Below, in pieces: positions 21,901 through 28,400 of a stretch of 64,000 bases of DNA. The position numbers and the translations under genes were made by a program. This DNA comes from Paenibacillus sp. YPG26 (GTDB taxonomy: Bacteria; Bacillota; Bacilli; Paenibacillales; Paenibacillaceae). The notes beneath the pieces were generated by a model. It searched no databases. It saw nothing but the letters and a program-made list of their open reading frames with translations, and was not told the DNA's origin. Location: contig NZ_CP084530.1 in NCBI RefSeq assembly GCF_023704175.1, positions 244,501-308,500 on the forward strand, in the 5' to 3' direction. The stretch's first letter is position 1, and each line of letters opens with the position of its first letter.

Positions 21901-22244
21901 ATTACATTCGAACACTGCCAACAGCCCACCCGGAAGGGTCAATTATGATTCCGCCAGGCAATGAAGCTGCCACGCTGCTTCTTTTATACCGAAATGGATT
22001 GTTCGGGGAGCTGCCGCGGGAATGGACGGAAAGGTCAGATCTCATAATCGCTGCTGAGACGGGCGGCAGAGCATGGGCCATAGAACTTGAGTATAACGCC
22101 GGTAAAATCCGCAGTGAGAAGCTGAAGGAGCTGCTGCAGTCATTTCCGGTATGGTGCCGCCGTATGGCACAGGAATCGCAGGCCGGCAGAGTATCGGCAG
22201 CTGCTCAGACGGACACCGCTGAGCCAAGGGAGGGACTGAAATGA
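12960..22244 (+). CDS. Acyl-loading NRPS: AL-ACP-C-A(Ser)-T-C-A(Ser)-T-degenerate C lobe
   Basis: 3094 residues from the ATG at 12960 (GGGAGGAG seven bases upstream; an in-frame TTG at 12924 is weaker). Residues 1-600 are an acyl-AMP ligase with SSGSTGDPKG near 180 and WMPLTHDMGLIGFHL, as in the loading domains of iturin-type synthetases. A carrier follows (GGNSL, Ser near 635). Then come C (HHIAADG near 830), A, T (GGHSL near 1759), C (HHLVTDG near 1955), A, and T (GGHSF near 2832). Both A pockets read D-V-W-H-F-S-L-V-D-K, a serine code. The last 220 residues resemble a C-terminal C-domain lobe without HHxxxDG, just before the hand-over to the KS-starting protein. It should N-acylate Ser and extend to Ser-Ser. 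The first A domain carries a 49-residue insert absent from its two copies. Confidence 0.92.
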   Translation: MKPFCNLTEVLAHGAGTGKSIVFIQKKSEARMTYRELYARSLRAASRLRAQGCQIQDEVVIRVEDPRTFVIAFWGCVVGGMVPVPLAAGGSEEHLTKLRQVWGRLNRPWLLSEPDFAEVEDEPWAAGRSLALEDVLYTEEEITDAVADELLAQGLAGGQNDEDRLPYRPASGATAFIQFSSGSTGDPKGVVLTHANLLSNMAAIVNCSGTTEHDSSLSWMPLTHDMGLIGFHLTPIYAGMDQYIMRPSQFMLDPMLWLSKAHEHRITSLASPNFGYRHFLASYKSKRVEGWDLSCVRLIFNGAEPISAEWAEMFVSEMAPHGLSPGAMFPVYGMAEATLAVTFPPAGERLTSVRLHPESLRIGGEVRMAEEGDERSVSFVDVGSPVQDCEVRITDESDKPLPDGRIGHILIRGLNVTAGYYNAPEATGRAISPEGWLRTGDIGYMSGGRLVITGRHKDIIFVRGRNVYPHDLEQRAEAVEGVGYGKAAACGVPHPSKGEEEVILFVQHRGKLEKFAATAERLRRQLNRETGLDIGRVVPVRQLPRTTSGKIQRYKLAERLIAGEWDEVLSELELLRSEAEAAAAATAAQSGSSAPSASIADSEHPDMHRLAALWRETLGMSFVGADDHFQELGGNSLKAAQALAGIRREWGVELSFRDLYECPTPRLLLARIQREVHQASPGPDSLPSAALRADGRYPVTVAQRRMALAEQAEDIGCAYHIPVALTAEGPLVPEHLREALQALIDRHEMLRASYHWDQGELVQQIHPPGEIDADWKVYACEAADFPDPGTPEHIGLGDSLAPFDLSRPPMLRARLWTDGASRHLLLLNVHHIAADGIGMNVLMQEFAALLGRESLPAPGQSYIDYAVWEHSQAPFWKPESESFWKEQLGTAFPALQWPDMASRPARRTYKGGTVRLEVPADTVQGWERQARQDSATMASLLLSLHALTVSRYARQSELSIGLLVAGRTLPGTLGMVGMFNNFIPIRLLADGNMSFIELRRLAQDKLWDALSHAEVPYERLIELSGERTELSRNPLFDTMLVYHNQAETANVRFEAGGCHFAQLQVETGTAKLDLKLDVFPEPSGALSCVWEYNEQLFHRETVERLAGHFVRLAAAVLQEPEARLADIDLMSEEERQVVTEQFNATEAAFPDELTLPDMFRQQAERTPERIAAVFGDGESLTYRELDARASRIARTLLDSGLVPEEPVGLMAERSSAMLAGMLGILKAGGAYVPLPPAFPAERLRYMADDCGLRIVCTQRQWLSAAEQAAPEARLLDLDDAGSLEDATEPMEQTGKVESNQAAAGSIESAGPAGNKTQDNDVLPDRPGLAASSAKNIGAAADLPAGLAKPEGLAYILYTSGSTGRPKGVMIRHRSVINRLNWMQKAYPLRAEDVILQKTPYSFDVSVWELFWWMLAGASAAFLEPDAEKDPGAIAEAIAKHKVTTMHFVPSMLAAFLEAVQQEPQEQLRERLGTLKHVFASGEALHRSHVDRFYALLRPLGLTDVKLINLYGPTEATVDVTVHECEAESELDLVPIGRPIDNTSLYVISDGGQPLPVGVPGELCIAGVQLAAGYVNRPDLTEERFVPHPYKPGEVMYRTGDLARWMADGQLQYLGRIDDQVKIRGYRIELGEIERTLLLHDAVSEAVAAVREDGRGGQRLVGYIVADRSCPVSELRKHCGDRLPSYMIPEAFVQLEAMPLTASGKADRKSLPEPERELSAGTAYAAPTTDTEAKLADLWAELLGRDKVGTQDNFFELGGHSLTAASLIAVIHREFGYLFALRELFAHPTVRELAQQLEARRAAGLVSGYMPIPKAQAKMSYPLASAQNRLFILQSMDENATVYHLSFALRIRGPLDQERLLAAMKTILQQHDALRTSFQWEDGQPIQRIAPESVIEIEHEDVAALDPEACMQAFIRPFRLQEPPLLRVKLVRLSGEIAASAVTHAANEHLLLLDAHHLVTDGVSMAVLARQFIAHYEGAPALSLPVQYPDYVDWQAKWLQSDACQAQERYWLDTLSGDIPLLEWPSDFPRPQRMDYAGDEVTVALDASMTRALTDFGTRSGATPYMTLLAMFSALLHRYTRQTDIWIGSPVAGRPHPDLAELIGMFVNTVVIRSELAGDLTFSDLVDHMKDRVLGALEHDRYPFELLVDKLGASRDVGRNPLFDVMFVLQNTGIPEVASGDTIFEPCTIRSNTSKFDLLLEVTEQKGELICRFEYRTSLFRRETIERLAGHFIRLAAAVLQKPEARLADIDLMSAAERQVVTEQFNATEAAFPDKLTLPDMFRQQAERTPERIAAVFGDGESLTYRELDARASRIARMLLDSGLAPEEAVGLMAERSSAMLAGMLGILKAGGAYVPLPPAFPAERLRYMADDCGLRIVCTQRQWLSVAEQAAPEARLLDLDDAGSSAEDIGAAADLPAGLAKPEGLAYILYTSGSTGRPKGVMIRHRSVINRLNWMQKAYPLGKEDVVLQKTPYSFDVSVWELFWWMLAGASAAFLEPDAEKDPGAIAEAIAKHKITTMHFVPSMLAAFLEAAQQEPQEQLRERLGTLKHVFASGEALHRSHVDRFYALLRPLGLAEVKLINLYGPTEATVDVTVHECEAESELDFVPIGRPIDNTSLYVISDGGQPLPVGVPGELCIAGVQLAAGYVNRPDLTAERFVPHPYKPGEVMYRTGDLARWMADGQLQYLGRIDDQVKIRGYRIELGEIERTLLLHDAVSEAVAAVREDGRGGQRLVGYIVADRSCPASELRKHCGDRLPTYMIPEVFVQLEAMPLTASGKADRKSLPEPERELSTGTAYAAPTTETEVKLADLWAELLGRDKVGTQDNFFELGGHSFLLVQLHQRLEEDVRGVVSVTDLFAYPTVAKLAAHIDRTIGDQAHTASSKTLVPLQIPDVLRPGAGQQPQSRAYLRLTLDEATVRELREIAEGERIQPASAVLGIWVILVARMFRQPRFDLPVAGFGQGIRLAEIDLSTMDGFSGLIDYIRTLPTAHPEGSIMIPPGNEAATLLLLYRNGLFGELPREWTERSDLIIAAETGGRAWAIELEYNAGKIRSEKLKELLQSFPVWCRRMAQESQAGRVSAAAQTDTAEPREGLK
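16335..18239 (+). repeat. Serine A-T module, copy 1 of 3 (with 147-bp insert)
   Basis: This stretch, from the ADIDLMS motif to the carrier GGHS, is nearly identical in DNA to 19701-21458 and 32817-34574. It is 1905 bases against 1758 in the other two. The difference is 147 bases (49 codons) lying between the second and third A-domain core motifs, after the residues LDDAGS. Confidence 0.9.
19701..21458 (+). repeat. Serine A-T module, copy 2 of 3
   Basis: 1758 bases, the same length as copy 3 at 32817-34574, and nearly identical in sequence to both other copies. The differences are scattered single bases, mostly at third codon positions. The serine pocket is unchanged. Confidence 0.9.
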
Positions 22245-23806
22245 ACGGATTCGCGATGATGTTTCCCGGCCAGGGCTCGCAGTACGTAGGCATGGCCAAA
22301 GGTGTGTCCGCCCGTTCACGAGCCGCGAGGCTGACATTCGAGGAGGCGGGTGACGCGCTTGGATGGGATGTGCAGCATCTGTGTAATGAAGGCGATTTGA
22401 CCCGGCTTACACAGACCGATAACGCCCAGCCGGCTATTCTGACTTGCAGTGTCGCCGCATACCGGGCCTGGATCGAGCTAGGGGGGCCTGAGCCGCTGGT
22501 GGGGGCGGGCCACAGCCTCGGCGAATTCTCGGCGCTCGCCTGCAGCGGCGCCCTTGGCTTCGCGGATGCGGTCAAGCTCGTCCGCGAACGCGGCGGGCTG
22601 ATGCAGGAAGCGTCCCGGACAAGTCCGGGAGGCATGGCTGCCATCGGCGGCATCGGCATCTCCGATGAGCAGCTGGAAGAAGCGCTGGCAAGGGCAAGTG
22701 AGCCGCAGTCGATCGTTGTCATTGCCGGGATCAACTCACAGGAACAACGAGTCGTATCAGGGCATCCGGACGCGCTGCTTCGCCTGAAGCAGATCTTGGC
22801 GAAGCTGGATCCTTCGGCCCGCTTTATTCCGCTGCAGGTTAGCGCGGCTTTCCACAGCCCTTTGATGGGGGAAGCGGCGGAGCGATTTCGGGAGCGCTTG
22901 GAGAGCTGCAGGTTTCACACGCCAAAATGGCCAGTGCTCTCCAACGTAACCGGACAGCCTCATGAGAGCGTGCATGAAAGCTATATCCGGCTGCTGGCTT
23001 CGCAATTGACGGAGCCGGTTCGCTGGGCCGCATGTATGGACGCGATTCGCTCATTCGGCGTTAGGCAAGCGGCCGAGCTGGGTCCCGGCCGCGTTCTGAC
23101 CGGCTTGCTGCGGTCTTATGCGCCGGACCTTACCGTGTGGTCCAGTGATGACGAGCCGGGCCGGCTGCCTTTGGCGTCTGCCTTGCCGAGCCAAGAGCAT
23201 CTCCCCGGCGCGAAGCCGCAGGGGAACACCGGCGCGGCAGCTTCCAAGAGCGGGTCCGGTGTTCAAGACCACGCAGTCACTCGGCCGGAAGCGGAGGGCA
23301 CCGAACCGGTGCTCTCCGCCCAGCGCCGGGAAGACAGCGGTGCCACTGGCCCGGCGCTCTCCGGCCAGCGCCGGGAAGACAGCGGTGCCACTGGCCCGGC
23401 GCTCTCCGGCCAGCGCCGGGAAGACGGCCGTGCCACTGGCCCGGCGATCTCCGCCCAGCGCCGGGAAGGCAGCCCGGCGTCAGGCCCGGCGCTCTTCCTG
23501 CCGCGCTGCCTAGGCATCGCTGTCGCTACGCCAAATGGCTGCGCGGAGCTTGAAGCTTACCGCCTCGGCGTGCTGGAGCCTTACCGTAAGGTGGAGGCGC
23601 TTGTGCAAGAGCTGCGGCGAACGGGTCTTAAGCCGACCGAGGAGCAGCTTCACCTAGGCTGGGAGATGCTGCTCAGCCAGTTTGATACAAAAGGAACGAA
23701 TTTCGAGGAGCGCAGATTGCGGCTGTCCCGTCTGCTGGAGGAGACGGGAACATCGCACCTGTTCGAGGTGCCTCAACTACTAGTTGAAGGAGGCGTTGCA
23801 CAATGA
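22241..23806 (+). CDS. Trans-acting malonyl-CoA:ACP acyltransferase
   Basis: A 521-residue protein whose ATG overlaps the previous stop (ATGA). Residues 1-300 are an FabD-like acyltransferase: MFPGQGSQYVGMA, GHSLGE with nucleophile Ser92, and AAFHSPLM with His205. The AAFH pattern points to malonyl rather than methylmalonyl. Residues about 357-416 are four 15-residue repeats. The last 100 residues (LFLPRCLGIAVATPNG through LLEETGTSHLFEVPQ) recall the C-terminal extension of FenF/ItuD-type transferases. The downstream KS module has no AT domain, so this enzyme should load its carrier in trans with malonyl-CoA. The stop overlaps the next start. Confidence 0.9.
   Translation: MNGFAMMFPGQGSQYVGMAKGVSARSRAARLTFEEAGDALGWDVQHLCNEGDLTRLTQTDNAQPAILTCSVAAYRAWIELGGPEPLVGAGHSLGEFSALACSGALGFADAVKLVRERGGLMQEASRTSPGGMAAIGGIGISDEQLEEALARASEPQSIVVIAGINSQEQRVVSGHPDALLRLKQILAKLDPSARFIPLQVSAAFHSPLMGEAAERFRERLESCRFHTPKWPVLSNVTGQPHESVHESYIRLLASQLTEPVRWAACMDAIRSFGVRQAAELGPGRVLTGLLRSYAPDLTVWSSDDEPGRLPLASALPSQEHLPGAKPQGNTGAAASKSGSGVQDHAVTRPEAEGTEPVLSAQRREDSGATGPALSGQRREDSGATGPALSGQRREDGRATGPAISAQRREGSPASGPALFLPRCLGIAVATPNGCAELEAYRLGVLEPYRKVEALVQELRRTGLKPTEEQLHLGWEMLLSQFDTKGTNFEERRLRLSRLLEETGTSHLFEVPQLLVEGGVAQ
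23309..23488 (+). repeat. Four 45-bp tandem repeats inside the acyltransferase gene
   Basis: Four in-frame 45-base units encode ALSGQRREDSGATGP and close variants. Copies 2 and 3 differ only near REDSG/REDGR; copy 4 is the most diverged. They form a charged, Gly/Ala/Pro-rich linker between the acyltransferase core and its C-terminal domain, and could expand or contract by slippage. Confidence 0.95.
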
Positions 23807-25431
23807 CAACCAAAGTGTTCTCAATTGGCCGGTCGCTGCTATATGCGGCGGTGTATCTGGTTACTTTTTTCGCAATCTATACTTTGCACGAAAAGCTGGT
23901 CATCCAATCGTTCGCCCCTTATCGGGAGTATATGCAGCGTAATATTCCGGTCTTTTTAAGCTTCGTCATGGGTATCGTGTTCGTTGTGTTCCTGATTATC
24001 TCCCGCGTGCATACGGCAATTACCGGCGGAAGGCAGCCGGGCATTATCCGCACAGCGAGATTTACCGCCTTGAACAAGAGTCAGTGGCTGCAAGTCGCAA
24101 TCATGGGGCTCGGAGGTACGTTCCTGTACCTGTCCTTGATGAATCTGGACTTCGTCCGCAGCAACACTCAAGATTTCGAGAATTATGTCAACTTGTTCGG
24201 CACAGCCGACAATTTCCTGTATGTCCTGGCGGGTGTGGGCTTTCTAGCCGTCTTCTTCGAGGAGCTGCTGTTCCGGGGCATTGTGTTCAATGCCTTGAAA
24301 TCCAAGATGCCGGTATGGGTATCCGTGCTGCTGAGCTCAGCCATCTATGGTTATTTTCAGCCAAATTTCTGGGTGTCGGTAACGGCCTTCTTCCTCAGCA
24401 TTCTCTACTGCCTTGTGTATCACCGGATGCAGTCGCTCTGGTCTACGATCGCGATCGGCGCTATCGTCAACTGCCTTATTATGATCGCGGATCGGGCCGG
24501 TATGGTGGATGCGATGGCCAAGCTGCCGACATTTGTGCTTGAAGTTGTGCTCGTGGCCAGCTTGCTGCTCATTGTAGGGACGCTTCTGTACATGTACAAA
24601 GGAGGCGCCTACGTCAAGCCGTACGCAATCATGGTTGGGAATCTCGCGGTATATGTGGTGATTTACTATGGTTTGCTGCAGGTGCTTGTCGAAATCTGGG
24701 AGCGGGCGGTGCTGCCGAAATATCCCGAGCTCAGCAATCACGGCATTATCGGCTTGTATGCGAACGCATTGCTAGCCATGCCGATTTACTATCTGGTACT
24801 GAAGCTGTTTTATAAAAAAGACCTGATCGCGATCGCCCAGTTCAAAAAGACGACCGTCTCCGCTCAGGTGCTCAGCATTCTGCTCGCGGTATGCATGGGA
24901 CTGTGGATTATGAGCGTGTTCACCATTCCCCAGGTCGCGAAGGCCGCGCCTGGATTTGATGGGATTGTAGGCTTCTTCCTTAGGTTGGAACCCTGGGTAT
25001 TTTTCAGCTTTTTTGTAATCAACTCGCTGTATAAGGAAGTGCTCTTCCGCGCATTGATCTTTAACGAACTGCGCCGGGCGGTGCCGCTGCCTGTAGCGAT
25101 GCTTGTGACCGGTATTCTGTATGGCATTCTCTTCTTCTCGGGAGATTTACCCCTTATGCTGTACGGAACGGCGGGCGCGGTCATTTTCGGTCTGCTCTAT
25201 GTCTGGCACCGTTCGATTTGGCTGACGATTGTGAACGAGTATGTGTTGTTCGCGTCTTACTACATCATTTGGAACAGCGGCGGTCTGCCGGATGGAAGTC
25301 TCCGGTATGTCATTATGGCGGCAAGCTCGGTGGGCATTATTGCGCTGATGTATACGCTGTGGAGAATTAGCCGTCCCGCTCCTGCCAGCCAGCAAAAGCA
25401 AGAGCAGCCGAAGATGGGTATCGGCGCCTAA
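23803..25431 (+). CDS. Duplicated CPBP (CAAX protease / bacteriocin-processing) family membrane protein
   Basis: A 542-residue polytopic membrane protein overlapping the acyltransferase stop by four bases (ATGA). It holds two copies of the CPBP core. The first has FEELLFRG (Glu153-Glu154, Arg158) followed by SAIYGYF; the second has YKEVLFRAL (Glu412) followed by TGILYGILFF. In the family EExxxR and later histidines bind metal. The second copy has Lys for the first Glu, and neither copy shows the usual His after the second motif, so catalysis is doubtful. Family members act in prenyl-protein or leader processing and in bacteriocin immunity. Translational coupling to the biosynthetic genes suggests self-resistance or a membrane-bound step on the lipidated product; that is inference. 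Confidence 0.75.
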   Translation: MTTKVFSIGRSLLYAAVYLVTFFAIYTLHEKLVIQSFAPYREYMQRNIPVFLSFVMGIVFVVFLIISRVHTAITGGRQPGIIRTARFTALNKSQWLQVAIMGLGGTFLYLSLMNLDFVRSNTQDFENYVNLFGTADNFLYVLAGVGFLAVFFEELLFRGIVFNALKSKMPVWVSVLLSSAIYGYFQPNFWVSVTAFFLSILYCLVYHRMQSLWSTIAIGAIVNCLIMIADRAGMVDAMAKLPTFVLEVVLVASLLLIVGTLLYMYKGGAYVKPYAIMVGNLAVYVVIYYGLLQVLVEIWERAVLPKYPELSNHGIIGLYANALLAMPIYYLVLKLFYKKDLIAIAQFKKTTVSAQVLSILLAVCMGLWIMSVFTIPQVAKAAPGFDGIVGFFLRLEPWVFFSFFVINSLYKEVLFRALIFNELRRAVPLPVAMLVTGILYGILFFSGDLPLMLYGTAGAVIFGLLYVWHRSIWLTIVNEYVLFASYYIIWNSGGLPDGSLRYVIMAASSVGIIALMYTLWRISRPAPASQQKQEQPKMGIGA

Positions 25432-25481
25432 CTGGAGGCACTGAAGAGAGTAGAATATAGCTAGAACGAGGAGGGTTCCGA

Positions 25482-28400
25482 TTGCAACAAAAAGCTTGGT
25501 GGGAAGAGGATGAAATGCCGTTCGAGCTTGAGGATGCGGCTGTGGAGTCAGCTGGGACTGCGGAGCCTTCAGGCGTCATGGAGGAGACCTCCGGCCGGGA
25601 TATCGCCATTATCGGTATGGCGGCCCATCTGCCGAATGCGGAGGATGTAAGGCAATTTTGGGAGCAGCTGATGTCGTCCTGCGACGCGGTCGGCCCGTTC
25701 CCCGAATCGCGTCGTGGCGATGTGGAGTCGATGCTCGCCGGCACGAAGCTGCCTAAGGGCAAGGTTTCGTACTACGATGGCGCTTATTTGGAGGGGATTG
25801 ACCGGTTCGATCACCGCTTTTTCCGACTCTCGCCCAAAGAGGCGGCTCTGATGAGCCCGAATCAGCGTCTGTGGCTGGAGACGGCATGGAGCGCCATCGA
25901 GGATGCGGGTTACGGCGGGCGCAAGCTCTCCGGCAGCCGAACCGGCGTGTATGTCGGCTATAACGGAGATGCGTTCCACGATTACAAGCGGTTGATCGCG
26001 GAGAGGGACCCGGCTGCGCTGTCAACGGCTATTCCGGGCAACCTGTCGTCAATCGTTGCGGGTAGACTGTCCTATCTGCTCGACCTCAAAGGGCCGGCTA
26101 TGACGGTAGATACCGCATGCTCGTCTTCACTGCTTGCGCTTCACCTTGCAGTGCAGGCGCTGCGCAGCGGCGAGTGCGAGATGGCGCTGGTCGGCGGCGT
26201 CAAAACGTACCTGCTTCCCGTCGATATGGGCATTCGGATCGGCATTGAATCCTCGGACTCCCGCGCACGGACATTCGATAACTCATCGGACGGCACTGGC
26301 GGCGGGGAAGGTGCGGGAGCGGTGCTGCTCAAGCCGCTCGGCCGGGCGCTGCGCGACCGGGATGCGATCTATGCGGTGATCAAAGGCAGCGCGGTGAACC
26401 AGGACGGTGCATCTGTCGGCATTACGGCGCCGAACGTGCTGGCGCAGGAAGAAGTCATTATGCAGGCTTGGCGGGATGCCGCAGTTGAGCCGGGGACGAT
26501 CGGTTATATCGAAGCTCACGGCACCGGGACCCGCCTGGGCGACCCGATTGAGATTGCCGGCATAACGCAGGCTTTCCGCCATTACACGGATCGGAGACAG
26601 TTCTGCGCGGTTGGCTCCATCAAGACGAACTTTGGCCACCTGGATACAGCGGCGGGTATTGTGGGTCTGATCAAGACAGCGTTGACACTTCATCACGGCA
26701 CAATTCCTCCGATGCTGCATTTCCGCGAGCCGAATCAGGCGATTCCGTTCGTTGACTCTCCGGTGTACGTCAACGACCTGCCGCGGGAATGGCACCAGGA
26801 GAACGGCAATCCGCGCCGGGCGGGGATCAGCTCGTTCGGTATGAGCGGGACAAATGTGCACGCGGTGCTGGAGGAGGCACCGGGAGCTGAAGCTCTGTAT
26901 GAAGCGGAGCCCGAAGGTACGGACAGAGACGCGCTGCGGGTGCTGGCGCTGTCCGCGAAGAGCGGGGCGGCTCTGCAGCGTCTGGTAGAGCGGTATGCTC
27001 TGTTCCTGGAGGAGGAGGGACCCGGTCGTATTCGGCTGCGCGATATTTGCTATACGGCGAATACGGGCAGAGGACATTACGACTATCGCGCCGCGCTCAC
27101 GGCGGATTCCGTAGGCGAACTGGCAGGCAAGCTCCGCTCGCTCGCTGAGGTTCTAGCCGCAGCACAAGCATCTGGCGAAAGCGGGTACGCTTGCCGAAGC
27201 GTCTCTTCTGACGTTTGGACCGGGCGGGCTGACGAGCCGGGAGCGGCGGGATATACGGAAGATGAGCTTAAGGGGCTGTCACCCGGGGATCTGTGCCGGG
27301 CTTACGTGTCTGGCGGAAGCTGGGATTGGACGCCGCTGTATCAGGAATCAGACTGCCGAAAAGTCCATCTTCCCACGTATCCGTTCGAGCGGACCCGCTG
27401 CTGGGTGGCAGAGCCGGCAGGGGATGAGGACTACCGCTTGCCGGACGGATGGGCGGACGCCTCTGTATCCGCCTATTCTGCCCAAACCGCAGCGGAGCAG
27501 CCGGAGCAGGACTTCATACGCCTGACCGGCCGTTCCTCGAGCGACGGCGGTTACTCGGATACCGAGCGCATAGTCGCTGAAGTCTGGGGACGCGTGCTGG
27601 GCTTCGCGGAGATCGGCGTACAAGAGCATTACTACGAGCTGGGCGGCGACTCGATTCTGGCGCTGCAGATTGCCGAGCAGCTCTCCCGGCGGCTAAGCAG
27701 GGAAGTCAATGTTGCCGGGCTGCTTGCATATCCGACAATCGAGACGCTGTCCGCTCATCTGGATGAGAGCCTTCTGGCGGCTGAGGCCGTGCTGGATACG
27801 GCTTCAGTCGGCACTGATGCTAATAGTGCGGTGGCCGCATCCCACGAGGGGAGCGGACAGGCGGGAGCGGACCAGGCTGATTGGATTGAGCACCCATTAT
27901 CGCGGTCCCAGCTCCGTATCTATCTGGCGAGCCAGCAAGCGGAAGCCGATCTTCATTTCAATATGCCAATGGCTTATGCCATAGACGGTCCGCTGGACGT
28001 GGAGCGGCTTCGGGCTGCTTTTGTCCGGCTATCCGAGAGGCATGAGAGCCTGCGTACCACATTCGGATGGTCGGACGCCGGTGAACCGGTGCAGCTGATA
28101 CATCCGCTGGCGGTTGCGGAGGTGGAGCAGCAACAGGCGGTATCCGAATCCGATTGGGCCGGCAGTGCAGCGGCCTTTGTCCGGCCGTTCGACGTGTCGC
28201 AGCTTCCGTTATTCCGGGTTGGAGTCGTCTCGGCGTCCGGGGATCGGCATCTGCTGCTGCTGGATACGCATCATCTTATTGCGGACGGAGCTTCTCTCGC
28301 TCTGCTGCTTCAGGAGCTGACTGCTTTGTATGGCGGTCTTGCCCTTCCTTCGAGCACGGCGGATTACCGCGAGTATGTAAGCTGGCAGCGGGAACAAGCA

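Noticed and set aside
23263..23517. Minus-strand repeat protein (RRWPESAGPVAPLSS units)
   Set aside because: It is the antisense reading of the 45-bp repeats of the acyltransferase gene; any frame of a repeat gives a repeat peptide.
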